Translations under genes and position numbers: made by a program | Notes under the pieces: model-generated | What the model was told of the DNA's origin: nothing | The model's input: the letters and a program-made list of their open reading frames with translations, nothing else | Database searches by the model: none | NCBI GenBank assembly: GCA_016165875.1 | Contig: JABBOT010000014.1 | Location: forward strand, 10,821,871-10,885,870 | Reading direction: 5' to 3' | DNA length: 64,000 bases | Origin: Acanthopleura granulata | Lineage: Eukaryota; Mollusca; Polyplacophora; Chitonida; Chitonidae | Shown: positions 37,075 through 49,929 of the stretch, one piece after another | Layout of the letters: each line of letters opens with the position of its first letter | Position numbering within the stretch: the first letter of the stretch is position 1

Positions 37075-37357
37075 TATAGTTAGCGCCATTACAAACGGAT
37101 AGAGGGTGCAGTGTACTTAGTACAAAAGAGACACCCAAATAAACTGTTACGGTTATTCTACTTAGATAACGAGTGATTCTGGATTTTTTGCGTAGAAAAG
37201 CATGTCTGAGGTATTATACACAAGTTACAAAATAATAAGCACCATATCTACTCATAGTGTGACTAGAAAAACCATAAAAGTTTATTTGGGTGTCTCTGTT
37301 CAACAACGTATGTACTGCACACTCTACCCGTGTGTTTTTTACGACGCTAACTATATA
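37075..37357. mobile_element. Tc1/mariner-like MITE (~280 bp)
   Basis: Imperfect inverted repeats of ~85 bp: the left arm begins TATAGTTAGCG and the right arm ends CGCTAACTATA. Both arms contain 'agagacacccaaataaact' in opposite orientation. TA at both borders fits the TA target duplication of Tc1/mariner. No coding capacity. Confidence 0.65.
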
Positions 37358-37697
37358 CAGTTATAAAGCCGATATAGGTAGAACACCATCACTACGGGCC
37401 AAAACATATGGCAACGTGAGGTAAGGCGAAATCACACTTTACAGCGAGACTTGAATGTTTCATGTTCACCCTTGTTCCCATGTAGTGTGAGGAATGTTTT
37501 GCTTTACTTGGTACATGTATATATTCGCTGACGAGTAGACACCTGATATAGTTTCGCCACCAAAAGAAAACACCCCCCCCCCCAAAAAAAAACACACACA
37601 AAAAAAACAAAACAAAACAAAACAAAAACAAGAAAATCTGGCCCCTGTTCCACAAAGACTACCAAAACAACCAATGTTAAAGGATGAATGAATTAAT

Positions 37698-37962
37698 GCT
37701 TATTGTTTAACGCCCTACTCAAGAATATTTCACTTATACGAAGGCTGTGTCACCTTGGTGCAGGACGGATTTCCACAGTATCTTTTATCTGGTGCTGCCT
37801 CACCGAGGCGACTTGCCGAAGACACCCAACAAGCCCCCTCAACCAGTCACATTATACTGACACCGGGCCGACCAGTGCACCCTCTAACCTCTAATTGCCT
37901 AGCAAGGAAGCTTTGGTATGACCCGACCCAAGTTTGAACCCGGATCTCCCCGTCCGAAAGGT
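37698..37962 (-). mobile_element. SINE of a second family, minus strand
   Basis: Shares the 'ctcaagaatatttcacttat' end with the main family. The rest reads 'gacacccaacaagccccctc' and 'cagtcacattatactgacac', and closes with 'gtttgaacccggatctcccc', a reversed B-box. I recognise this layout from molluscan repeats. Confidence 0.65.
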
Positions 37963-38399
37963 CCAATGTTAAAGAGATAGGTTGCCATGATAGTTACAAT
38001 CAACTTAGCCTACGATTGCTTTCTGGAACAGGGCCCTGGTCGTTTTAATCTGGTTGTCGTTACGGGATCGAGGTTTGAAAGTGATAATATATGTAGTTAA
38101 AGGGTACTTTTTTTTTTTCTTTTTTTTTTGACTTTTTCTTGATCGTGATCAAAGGTTTCCAAGGGTTTGTACAGGTGCGACAATAACATAATAACTCGAA
38201 CCGCCAAGCAGTTTCGGCATGGGTCCACGTCGTTTGTTGTTGTAGTTTTCATCGTACACTATCAAATAACAGACAACAGAGCTATAAATAAACGCATACA
38301 GGCAACCTGTGTGGACCCCTAACAAATATGGCTGTCAAGTGACAGCGATTTTAAGGCTTGGTCCTACCCGCCCTGCATGCACAAATCCTGTTAGTATTT

Positions 38400-38580
38400 G
38401 ATAGTAATTGTAAAAAGATGGGGAAAACACGGAGTGAGACAAAGCGGGACAAAAAACGAAAGGGAATCAGCCGGATTTGAACCCTACGCTACCAGGTATT
38501 ATATAGGCCTACTTCTAGTTCTGAAGACCAGCATAGCGTCTGGCCCGTGTCAGGCCTTGGCGATCAGCGCACCTGACTGA
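38400..38580 (-). mobile_element. tRNA-like repeat fragment
   Basis: 'ggatttgaaccctacgctac' is a reversed B-box-like sequence, followed by tRNA-like sequence ending 'gatcagcgcacctgactga'. Possibly the head of another SINE; no tail seen. Confidence 0.3.
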
Positions 38581-40054
38581 GTATGTACATATAAACGTGC
38601 TGGACACATGGCATGCGGCCACGCCACTTCAATATCAGATCTGATTTGAGACGATATGAAAGATATGAAATTTTGGTCCGAAGAGTTAGAAGGAATAAAC
38701 GTTGTTAGGTGTTGTTTTCTTGAAGACAGTCCACCAGTACAAAGCCATGGTGTACGGCTTGGTAGTTACTTTTCTGCGCGGCATCCTAAACCCCGTCTCT
38801 TCCTTACGGGTATGTAACGTCTAAACCTGGAGAGAAATTTGAAACCGGCATATTTCTTTAACGGTTGTATTTGGTTAATAAGAGTTACATTGACTGGAAT
38901 CATAATGACTCAAGGTATATGTGTGGGTAGAAATTTTACTGACATTGCGCCGTGACCTTGCACTGATAAAATAAAGGTTTTAGCTCAGGGGTACGGCGGG
39001 GGGGATGAAATGTCGTCGAAATTGTTGAGAATTACGCATGATGCCTTGCGAGCAAAAAATTTAAAACTGTCCGTTTGAGGTGTTGAAGAGGAGAGCGTTC
39101 ACGGCGGCACTTCCGTTTGTAGCGCGCAACCGACAAACACTTGGAACCGACCAGCAGAACAAAATAAAATACTACAATATATGATACCCTAGAATTGTAT
39201 AATAACCTAAAGGTCTCTCACTCGCCATCTTGAAAGTCACGAAAGAGGCTTACCCTCTTCGCTTTTATAGGTGATATTTCACTGAATTTGTCAAATCGAA
39301 CACCACTATACATCTGAATGGCTCGAGAAATGTTTATTCTTAATTCGTGACCATCCTTAGCGTTAAACCCGCCTGGAATAAGCGTTAAGTAACCTTACTT
39401 AACAACGTTCTCCGGCACAACTTGGCAACACTCGGTTACGCCGGTAAGGCCTTGCTACTTGTAAGGCTTTTGATTGGTCAGAAATAAAGCCCACTCTTTT
39501 GGCGCGAAATACAACTTGTCGACATGGGCATTGATACATGGTGATATATATATACGATATTCAAGCGATAATATTACTTAGATTTTACTAATATTTTATT
39601 TTTCACAATTGTGTGACATTTAGAAAAATGTTTGATTGCTTTTGTGTAATACACCTGGGATACAATATTACCGTACATGTTACTTGTGATGTAAATGTAT
39701 CCTGGCTCTCATATATAACAAATTTGAACAATAGGCTTATTTGTGTATAACAGCGACAGGCTTATCATTTTCCTGTAGTCCTGAATCCATCCCAAGCTTT
39801 GTACCTCACACACTTTTTACAGCTTATTAAATTTTTAAGAACCTGAACTTAAATATCTTTAGTGTGAAAATACTTTCATAAGGTTTGTGAATTGAACCTA
39901 GGATATCATATTATACCCTACATTGATTATAAAATGATCCTCCCAGTGAAACTTATTTAACTTGTTGATCTGTATATGTTTGGTTTCAGTCCTCATCATA
40001 TTAGTTGGGGAAAAAATTCTTAGGTCCTAGCAAATTAATATTATTCTTATTTAG

Positions 40055-40105
40055 TTTTATTATTGTTATTATAATAATATATATAATAATATTATAATTA
40101 ATTTT
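40055..40105. repeat. AT-only near-palindrome
   Basis: 'ttattataataatatatata' and its near mirror inside the foldback element; could extrude or break easily. Confidence 0.6.
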
Positions 40106-40286
40106 GGCATAACAATATGTGGCTGTAATAAATTATAAACTGTTTTGCAGGTATATTAGAATAAGCCAATAAAATAAAATATAATAAATAAATAAATATA
40201 ACACCACAAAAAAAATTAATAAACTGAACAATTTATATTCTGTAAATATTGGTTGATGAACAAGTTAAGGCATTATCTTTATTTCT

Positions 40287-40478
40287 AGGTGAGTTGAAGT
40301 CAAGCTCATGCTGGCTTTCTCTCCGGCCGTACGTGGGGAGGTCTGCCAGCATCCTACGGATGGTCTTGAGTTTCCCCCGGGCTCTGTACGGGTTCATCCC
40401 ACCATAGCGCTAGCCGCCGTCGTGTAAGTGAAATATTCTTGAGTACGGCGTAAAACACCAATCAAATAAATAAATAAA
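40287..40478 (+). mobile_element. SINE body inside the foldback element
   Basis: From 'gtgagttgaagtcaagctca' to the (aaat)n tail. It lies in the centre of the 39.1-41.5 kb inverted-repeat element, so the insertion is nested. Confidence 0.82.
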
Positions 40479-41756
40479 TGTATTTCTAAGATAAATATTT
40501 AGGAAGTTGTGTCATAAAACTTGTTTGAAAACTCTCAAAAGGAAGGTAATATTTTCTTCCACAGAGGTGTCAAGATTTTGACAGGTAGGTAAAGCAGCAG
40601 AGTCAAATAAAATACGCCATATACAACAGCATACATATTGTTTAATAAGAACAGTAATCATCGCTAATTCAATAAAGTGTGAATTTTACTGTACATGCTG
40701 ATATAGACACGTTTAAAACAATTCCTAGTTATGTTCAAATGTGACTTAATTCATAAAAATGTAACTTTTTTTTGCTATGAGGCCTACATACCTGCTCAAA
40801 TGTCCTCGGGCTCACCATACTAATCTCATATATGATGAGTAAATCTGTCCCACATCTTGAGAGCAATGCCGGTGGTGGCATTGACTGTGACTCTCTTCTC
40901 TCGATCTTCCAAACCTATTTTCAGTTTTCTCACCCAGAAAACTTTTCCCTGTCTCAGGCTGATTTAATATGACAACATTGTGACTTGTCAGTACTAAGTC
41001 ATGCCCTGTTTGCTGCCTGTCCCTTAACAACACCATGTTGACATACATTCAGTGAAACAGAAAGTGAACAGAAATTGTAGTCTTCATTTCTGACCAATCA
41101 AAAGCCTTACAAGCACAATGAAGCTAGGCCTTACGGGCGTAAACGCGTGTTGCCAAGTTGTGCCGGAGAACGTTGTTAAGTAAAGGTCGACGGCTTGGTG
41201 GGACCAGTGCCCGGTTCGTCCAAGACTGATTAACGCTTATCCCGGGCGAGTTTGACGCCAAAGGACGGTCACGAATTAAGAATAAACATTTCTCGAGCCA
41301 TGCAGATGTGTATTGGAGTTCGATTTGACAAATTGGAGGAAATATCAACGATGAACGAGATTTGCCACTTTCGATACCTTCAAGATGGCGCGTGAGAGAT
41401 CTTCAGGTTATTAAACGATCCTAGGTTATCATATATTGTAGGATTTTATTTGTTTTGGTGGTTGGTTCCAAATTCCGGTAGAGTAACCATAAAACATCCC
41501 GTCGTTTATGTTGTTTTTTTTTTTTTGTTTTTTTTAACATGAAGCGATGAGTTCCAAGACAGGTCAGCTCCTAAATAATGAAGGTGAAACCTTCGCATGT
41601 TGTAGCGCGCATGTTTGCAAATGTCTGCACTTTTGGCAGCAGACATAAAATAAGTGGCTAAATAAAATAAAAATAAATAAGGCTATCTGCATGAAAATGC
41701 CATTTATACGCCACCAAAATACTTCATATTCTTTATCCTATCTCTTTTTTCTTTCC

Positions 41757-42008
41757 TAGTCGGTTAGCGCGCTAGCCTAGCGCAATGATCCAGAAACCTC
41801 CCACCAACGCGGCCGCTGTGACTTCAAGTCCATCTCATGCTGGCTTCCTCTCCGGCCGTACGTGAGAAGGTCTGGCAGCAACTTGCAGATAGTCGTGGGT
41901 TACCGCCGAACTCTGCCAGGTTACCTCCAAACGATAATGCTGGCTGCCGTCGAATGAGTGAAATATTGTTGCGTATGGCGTAAAACACAATCAAGTAAAT
42001 AAATAAAT
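41757..42008 (+). mobile_element. tRNA-derived SINE, nearly complete
   Basis: Head 'tcggttagcgcgctagccta', B-box region 'gcggccgctgtgacttcaag', full body and (aaat)n tail. Confidence 0.85.
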
Positions 42009-42054
42009 CCTCCGCTTTAAATATATGTAGCTACGCATGAGTTTTTATAATGGC

Positions 42055-42260
42055 TTTTGCCAGGTGTTTAGTGTGTTCACTGTTTACTGTGCCCTTGTTT
42101 AGTGTGCGCGGTCTTTTGTGCTTCCCACATTTAGTGTGCCCGGTGTTTGGTGTGCTCTGTGTTTGCTGCTCCCCGTGTTCTCTATTCATCTCTATCTCAG
42201 TGTGCTCGCGGTATGAGGTACTTGATGTCTGGCGTGCCTTGTATTTTGTATCTCATCTTT
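42055..42260. repeat. Degenerate ~18-bp GT-rich tandem repeat
   Basis: Repeated 'tttagtgtgcccggtgtt'-like units, well diverged. Confidence 0.5.
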
Positions 42261-43114
42261 AATTCCCATTGTGCGCCCATTTGAAATGTTTAGTATCATA
42301 GCTAGAGAGGGCTATCTTTACTGCTGCAACTAAAGCAATAGGCACTCAAAGGTTTAAAAGATGTTAAAAATGTAACCAAAGTTTTTTTCACAGGAGGAAT
42401 CCAAACAGACCTAAACCGGCATAAGTATTTCTTTATGACGTTCTTGGTAATTGCATAAATCAACTTTCAATCTGGAATTCTTACGAGGCAATCGGATGAG
42501 CCATTTTCGAGAAACCGGAAACACGAATTCGCGTCATCCGTACCTTACCCTCTTCAGTATTGGGTGGCAAGACACTCCTTTGTGTGCGAGGCACGGTCCC
42601 TTTTATTATTACAGTCTAAGGCCACTCACTATGGCCTCTTGGTCGGGATCTGGGGTTAAAACCCCAAGACGTATTCAACTACCACTTTTGCGTGGCAGCC
42701 CGTCCGATTTTCCCCGCATGGGAGCTTTTCCTTACTTTGAACAGCGATGTCTGGATTATCATACATCACAAAAATACAAAGTGACGTTTTGTGAACTATG
42801 AATAGGATTCTTTATCGATACATATATATATCTGGTCTAGTGTTGTCTTTTCTTTCAAATAAATCACTGACTGGATGAAATCTCTCTTATACTTCATCGG
42901 ATATGTGTGACTCGTTGCCAGTTGTGACATCCTTCAGTTGTTGGTTCGTCTTTCCCTTCTCTTGTATTCATATGTTACTTTTTGCCACCATTTTGTGAGA
43001 CTTTTAAACCACCGGTTTACCCGATGAAGACTTCTTAAGCATTGTCCTTTTTTACTAACAAAGACAATGACCAAAAGTCATTATTCATCTCTATTGATGA
43101 ACTTGAAATCAATC

Positions 43115-43465
43115 AGTCAAAGACGATGTCACCATACCAATCATTTTGGGACCAATGGGTGAACGTGAACCGACCAATCAAAGACGATGTCATCACACCA
43201 ATCATCTTGGGACCAATGTGTGAACCTGAGCCGACCAGTCAAAACCGATTTCACCACACCTGTCAGTTTGGGACCAATGTGTAAACGTGAACGGACCAAT
43301 CAAAGACGATGTAATCACACCAATCATCTTAGGGACAATATGCGAACGTGAACCGACGAATCAAAACCGATATCATCACACCAATGTGTGAACGTGAACC
43401 GACCAATCGAAGAAGATGTCATCACACCAGTCATCTTGGGACCAATGTCGGAACTTGAACTGAAC
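43115..43465. repeat. ~63-bp tandem repeat (5-6 copies)
   Basis: Copies of 'gaccaatcaaagacgatgtc' + 'atcacaccaatcatcttggg' + 'accaatgtgtgaacgtgaac', with some partial monomers. Confidence 0.78.
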
Positions 43466-43469
43466 AATC

Positions 43470-46400
43470 AAAATGCTTGGACGGAAGCTCCGAAGCAGTC
43501 AACAGGGGGTATCTTTTGTAAAAAAATTGTACCCAAACATAGTCACCTGTAGATGTCACGTGACAAATAATCTTCCCCAAAGTAAATATTAGCCGGACAT
43601 TAAACACAAGGGAACACAAATGCTGTAGCAAAGAAATCTTTTACTAGAAATATAAGCGTACTACTGTGATGTAGACAGACTTTAAAAAAAGTATTCCAGT
43701 TTAAAATTAAAATCTTTAACACTTTACCTAAAACAGAAACATAATTCAGATTTTATGATTAATTGATGGATCATATAGTTTGGACATTTTAAAGGGCCAG
43801 CGTAAACCTATAAACTGACGCCATTTTTATTTTTGAAAAGAGACCAAAAAAAATGAAACCAGAGCTTTCTTAAGCGTGCAGAGAAGAAAGAAATCTGCTA
43901 GTTCCCATGAACTCATAATATAACTTTATTTAGCTTTCATAGTTTTACGGCGGCTGCCAACAGAAGAGAGCAAATGGACATGACATTTGTGTTTTTCTTT
44001 ATCATTTTAACAGATCACCATCTTTGTGGAGCAAGTTGTGTGCACATTTTATGGTGACGTCATGACTATGGGTGCTGATCATTTCCCAAGCCCGGCATGG
44101 TTGAAAAATCTCTTCTGTGGTACTGAAATCAAATCATACGTCAACTCTCATAGAACATAAAAGTAGAATTCATTTGGTCAAACACACCACTTTAACTGGC
44201 TATCCTTTTAAGTTATACGTTTTAGAAGTTGATTGATCTGACATGTTTATATATCTGTAACCATGGAGAAGTTGGTTAGGATATTAATTAAACTGGTACA
44301 TGTACACATAAGGATACCACCAATGTTCGCACATACAGCAATAAAGCCAGTGTAAAATACAAAAGGTGTTCAATACAATAGCCGAGACATTTGTATGACA
44401 GTGCCATTTCACTGTGACAGACACAATCACCGAACCAAAACGTTTAACAATACAAACCACAGCCAAGGCGTTTCACATACTAATACTCCGGGAATTCCAT
44501 ACACCATGAAGGATATACAATCACCACGAGGGGTTACCATAGAAACCAAAAAAAGGACAGCGCATGCGTGAATAGTGAGCCCTGAATACAATTTTTCAGA
44601 TATCTGGGAAGCTGAGGTAAATACATAACGTTGTAAAGTGGTGTACAATGATAATTAATTAACTATATCTGCATAACATCTCTTTTGAAATAAAAAAACC
44701 CTAAATGAATTGCACGTTACCACTAAAGGTGAAGAGAAAACACTGAGAAGACTGCACATGGGGGTTTTGACTTACACCGAATTTTTACATCATCAATGAT
44801 TGAAAATCAAAAAAAAAAAAAAAAAAAAAAAAAAAAGAAAAAGGAAAAAAAAAGCGTTCGGGACTTATTTAGGAAATCAGCATTAAAACTGAGTCCAGGC
44901 TTTTTTAAAAACGCCATGTGATATTTAGCAAAACGCCATGATCTGTAGACATTGGATGGAGCACTGGGCCTACGTGATATCCCATTGTACAGCGTGTCCA
45001 ATGGTCCCCAGCATGGAATGTCAATAACGGTTGTCTCTGTTATGTTATGGATTAATACTTTAATGCTAGTTTGAATATACTCATCAGCAAAGGATCAAAT
45101 GGCTGATTAATTGGTTTTCAAAGAAAGTAAAGGTATTATTTTTAGTTCATTTAAAATTAAATGTCGACGGCTAACCCATTTATACGGGTAAAGGGATACC
45201 GGATAGAAATTATTCAGTGAATGCATTATTAACTCACTAAAATGTTTGATCTCATTGTTATCTTACTGATCTAGGATCAGGACTGGCTTGTTTTAGTAAG
45301 TCAGATAAAAACCAAAAAAATCCAGAAAACCAAACATTTCCCTGTTTCAGTCTGTCCTGATAAAAACTTCGTAGAAATTCATTTCCAATATATTTTTTTC
45401 CAAAATTGCAAACAAAAAAAAATAAAACAATGACTTCATTACAGCCAAATCAGGTTCAGAATTTTGCTATATTTGTCAGTCTTACATTCAATGATATTTT
45501 ATTCTTCAGACAATTTTTAAATGTTATGCGTATCACACATAAATGTGTCGGTATGAAATCATAAAAATAAATAAGCAGACTATAAAAATGTCAAAATGTT
45601 TTCATTCATTCTAAATAAAAGGACATCTGAGCTTTTCTGATATAATGTACTCTGGAGTACTTGACAAAGTGTAAAATGGAAATTCCAAGATTTCACCTCT
45701 GTACGCAATGAGACGTAGTGGCGTCTGAATGACACACCGGAGGCAGTGCGCATGACATGCCCATAGATAGTTTACAGTGTGTTGCAACATTTGAATGACG
45801 GGTTTGGATTAAAAATCTTGATTTGTGCATTTGCTTGGAAATCAGTAAACATGTTTACACAAAATATGGTCAGATAGATTTCATTTTAACACTTACGTGG
45901 AGAGCTGGGGAAAATCTTGATTCGTGCATTTGTTTACACACTAATTTACATGTATACACAAAATATGGTCAGATAGATTTCATTTTATTTTTATAAGTTA
46001 AAGAAGAGCAGGCAACTGTGAACGGGGTTATTTTCCGAAGCCTGGATGACCAAAAAACCGCTTGGATATTCCTGGAGCAGAAAACATAACATTCAGATTA
46101 GCCACGTGTTTAGGTCATTAGCATGAAGCCAAAACGAGGCCGAACCTTCCCAGAGAAGACGGACAGCGCATGTCCATTATAAAGGCTATAAAGCTGTGCA
46201 TGCGCGTGGGTACACAACACCAAACTGTTAAGTTCAAACAGACGGAAAGACAACAGAAACCGTAACGACTTTTACACGAAAAGAAATGTTTGATCAATCA
46301 ACATCTCAGATTCCAGTTGCTGTTAATTAAAGACGGTTTCCGTGCTTTGCATATGCTTTCACTTAATATACAAAAAAGCCTGTGAATTCAGATATCTCAT

Positions 46401-47640
46401 TGCCGGATTAGGATTGATGGAGTTTTCCCAAAATGTATTTCATGAAGGAAGGAGTGGGACTGAAAACTAATAACTCCATTTCTTGCATGCCACTAATATT
46501 TTCTTTTGAGATTCAACTCCGAGCGGTTGAATTTAAAACTTTAAATCTGAGACAGATTCCTACTGTCATTCACAGGCTTCCTCGCAGTGTGTAAAGATAC
46601 ATATTGATGTGTAAGTACAGTTACCAAAGCCAACCTTTACCTGAAAACCCACATAACCATACAATATAATATAAAATCCCATAATACTTATTATAAGAGA
46701 AACATGACCGTTTTCTGTGCATGTCTTTGGACCCGCATCATGCGCCATCATCCTGCCAAATGCTAATGAGGAAGCATTTCAACCAATTGGTATTCTTGAA
46801 GTATTATTAAAGGTGTGGGTGGTGTAAAAGTTACTAGTGACTTGCTGTCACACAAAATTTCTTACTGGGGAATATTTCGTTATAATTTTAAAAAAAGGCA
46901 TTGCAGGTACATAAGAAAAACAATATGTAACTGATTAAGGCATACTTTAGGTATTCATTGATCAGTTGCTATTATTTTTGTCGCCGGCAACAGCTGGTGA
47001 AGTTAGACCACCTGAAATTTGTCCAAAAAAAAATCCGATGTTCTTCCAAGAGCACAATGCAATGGTAATGTTTCTCTTAAGCATACAATATATAACTCCC
47101 ATCAGGCAAAACCACGAATATATATGACGTGAGAGCCACAAACCCAGCATATAAACCAATCTTATTACACCGTTTTAGTAAACGAATGCTTATTCCCTTC
47201 AAAAGATTATCTCCCCTTTTTCTACCAATGAACTTCATGCGTCACGTCTTGAAAATGTTGTGAAATTGTAATTTTGAGAAGTTCTACAGTGATGTAAAGA
47301 AGAGGTCATCCATTACGACTGTAACAAAACTGAAGAATTGAAGAAAAGTACGCATCGTTGTTCTTTGGTGATATAAGGAAGGCAACTCAAGTCAAGTCTT
47401 AACAGATTTTCACAGATGCTGTGAGTATTCATAATTTTTAATTTTCCGTCTCATCCAGTAACAAAAACTAAACAAACAAAAGATAATAGCTTTGTATTGT
47501 GATTTAATGTTAAGTTTTGACTACTTTTTACTACAAATTAGCTTCCTCGGGGCAAGAGTTATTGGAGCTAAATAAAATACCTCTCCCTGTGCAATAGCCT
47601 CAACAAGTGAGGTTATTTGCAGAGGAAAAAATCCCAGTAC
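43470..47640. other. Mostly featureless non-coding DNA
   Basis: Apart from the direct repeat at 45.8-46.0 kb and an A run near 44.81 kb, I find no SINE, exon or tandem repeat I can support. Confidence 0.4.
45812..45990. repeat. Two-copy direct repeat (~80 bp)
   Basis: 45812-45890 and 45913-45990 share 'acacaaaatatggtcagata' + 'gatttcatttta' and a diverged left part. Confidence 0.72.
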
Positions 47641-47653
47641 AAAATTTGGTTAA

Positions 47654-47669
47654 AGCGCCCCCTGGTGTT
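47654..47669 (-). promoter_or_regulatory. CTCF-like motif
   Basis: On the minus strand this reads AACACCAGGGGGCGCT, a close match to the CTCF core. It lies 150 bp beyond the orphan exon at 47819-47980. Confidence 0.4.
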
Positions 47670-47818
47670 TTCGTACCGTGCATCTGTGGAAAACTCCAAG
47701 ACTCCAAGACAAGACTATCCAGGGTCATCAGAAGATACCGTACTACAAGACAGCGTGAACATGATAATGATAATGATAACGATACTGCATGCATAGCGTA
47801 AAGGCCATTCCCGCTTAC

Positions 47819-47980
47819 CTGAACTGCCGCATAACGAAGATGCTTCTTCGCCGAGGTCGTTATAGAAGGCGCACAACGTCCGACGCACAGCTTCCAGTTT
47901 TTCTACGTTAACGTCGTAACATTCTCCGTCGACTTCTAACTGGTAGTCTGGACATCTCTGTTTGTAATAGGCTCTTCTAA
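47819..47980 (-). CDS. Orphan internal exon of an unidentified extracellular-type protein
   Basis: The acceptor is ttcttacag and the donor TTCAG|GTAAG. The exon is 162 nt, phase 1 at both ends and open throughout. It encodes 53 complete residues with five cysteines, containing KQRCPDYQLEVDGECYDV, then LEAVRRTLCAFYNDLGEE, and ending SLCGSS. Symmetric phase-1 exons with many cysteines are typical of secreted or extracellular modules. I cannot name the domain or find convincing flanking exons in the window, so the gene's extent is unknown. Upstream exons would lie above 48 kb and downstream ones below 47.8 kb. It does not belong to the 31.9-25.0 kb gene, whose start is downstream of it. Confidence 0.5.
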
Positions 47981-48039
47981 CTGTAAGAAATAAACAAGAG
48001 ACAGGTGAGTGTTATTTCAGTATAGAGCCACGTTTTCGA

Positions 48040-48135
48040 AACAACATTTAAGGCCAACTACAACGCCATTTAAGGCCAACTACAACGCCATTTAAAGCCA
48101 ACTACAAAACCATTCAATGCCAAATGGAAACCAAA
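48040..48135. repeat. ~25-bp tandem repeat (about 4 copies)
   Basis: Variants of 'atttaaggccaactacaacg'. Confidence 0.75.
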
Positions 48136-48372
48136 AATCAATACCATTTTCATGTCAACATCAATCACCACAAATATTTTTTAAACTGCTCCGAGGCACT
48201 TCTCCAGGGACAATTATTTCTTTAAATAAATGTCAATATATATAACACCCACACCCAAAGTTGAAAACCACAAAAAAATTGCCAAACACTTAAGCTTGCT
48301 TGAATATGTTTCGTCCCTCCAATAGCGCCTCTCTGAGGAAATCAGCTATGGGCCATACGTTTTATACATTTG

Positions 48373-48592
48373 TGGAATAATCCTGCCGAAGTGGTGTTAA
48401 GCCATAACCATTCATCCAAGGAATAATCCTGCCGAAGTGGTGTTAAGCCATAACCATTCATCCAAGGAATAATCCTGCCGAAGTGGTGTTAAGCCATAGC
48501 CATTCATCCAAAGAATATTCCTGCCGAAGTGGTGTTAAGCCATAGCCATTCATCCAAGGAATTATCCCGCCGAAGTGGTGTTAACGCATAAT
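48373..48592. repeat. 46-bp tandem repeat (4.7 copies)
   Basis: The period is exactly 46 bp from 48374 to 48420 to 48466. The monomer reads 'ggaataatcctgccgaagtg' + 'gtgttaagccataaccattc' + 'atccaa'. Part of the monomer matches the minus strand at ~54.89-54.94 kb. Confidence 0.85.
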
Positions 48593-49699
48593 CGATAAAG
48601 CATCATTACATTGAATTGTTGTTGGTGGTGAGTTGAATATAATTGAGTTAAATATCCTTTTCATACTCCATGCATGTAGGGTTGAAAAAAAAACCCCTGC
48701 AACACTACAATTTTTCTCCCATATGAAGTACCTTCTTTTATTATAAACGGAGGCAATATCTACATTAAGGATTTTTATTTATAAAATGGTGCGTGGGATA
48801 TCTCAACCGGCAAGAATGTATTCCCAGCAATTTCTACTGTCTACATTCTACTGTCACTGTATACTGCGCGAACAGCGAGATCATGTACAGAGAACGTGCG
48901 CAGTGACCTTACTTTCCTACAAATCTACAGTTCGAACATTTGAACCTGCCTTTGAATCTTGAAAATACAGGGCGTTCCGAAACGTAGAAGAATTTTACTA
49001 ATTCGAATTGACATGGCTTACGTGTATGAGGAGGTATAGGTTTTCGACTTGTATAAGATATACATGCGGATCTGTTGTCTTATTAAGATAGGTATTTAGT
49101 GGAAGGAGTTGTGGTGGGGAATGGGGGAGGGATGGGAGGTGGGGGATCCCAACCAGACCCCAAAAAGAATATAGGATATCAATGAAGACTAATCACTGCC
49201 TAAAAGATTACCCCTAATTTCACGGCATTCGACTCTGGCACAATCCACTTTATCCCCCTGGGGTATCTCAGCCGCACCTTGGCACAATTGAGGTCAGAAC
49301 AATAAAATTTCTCGCAGTGTCTACTTAACGGCTTTTTATTCTTGATCTGTCAATATAGTTCCAACTGACTAGCTTCCTAAGTACGTGTTTTTGAATCACT
49401 TTGCGCCTTTGATATATTGATATTGCTACGCGAGGGGACTAATTGGCGGAGATAGGGTGTCACGTGTCACGCGCGGATGTCATCTAATCCAGTTTTGCGT
49501 CAGCGGACGTGTGGTAACTTTTCACACTCAAATACTTCTTACTGATTTGGCTGTCAAGATTAAAGAGGCTATAAAACTTAATGTTAAAGTTAATCGTCGT
49601 TTTTAAAGCTTGTCAGTCGATATTTGGTGATATTGTGATTTTTTTTATGATTCTTGGACTGTGAGTTCCATCCACCTACACACCACCCAACTCAGTGAT

Positions 49700-49856
49700 T
49701 TGTTCATTTATTTGATTGGTGTTTAACGCCGTACTCAAAAATATTTCACTTATACCACGGCGGCCAGTATTATGGTGGGAGAAAATCGGGCAGAACCCGC
49801 GGGAAACGCACAACCATCCGCAGGTTGCTGGCGGACCTTCCCACGTACCTCAATGA
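49700..49856 (-). mobile_element. SINE, 5'-truncated, minus strand
   Basis: Reverse-oriented copy: 'tttatttgattggtgtttaa' tail side first, ending near 'ccttcccacgtacc'. Confidence 0.8.
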
Positions 49857-49929
49857 TGCAAGCCCCCCAGCCTCACCTCACGTCAATACTGCAACATATA
49901 AGAAACTGCGCCAATTTGCACATTTACAG

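Larger units (their letters stand above)
39139..41472. mobile_element. Foldback-type element with ~350-bp inverted ends
   Basis: 39139-39490 and 41081-41472 are long inverted copies of each other. Shared blocks include 'ggctcgagaaatgtttattc', 'aacgttctccggcacaactt' and 'gtaaggcttttgattggtca'. The right arm has ~45 bp extra. The ~1.6 kb centre is AT-rich and contains a full SINE body (40287-40478). No transposase and no certain target duplication were found, so the class is open. Confidence 0.62.

Noticed and set aside
43434..43551. Minus-strand phase-1 segment after acatctacag that could follow the 47.8-kb exon
   Set aside because: It overlaps the 63-bp tandem array and has no homology; phase agreement alone has a one-in-three chance.
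49113..49147. G-rich runs (also near 32158, 53707 and 57593) as functional G-quadruplexes
   Set aside because: They could fold, but they sit in simple G-rich stretches without any gene or motif context to suggest a role.
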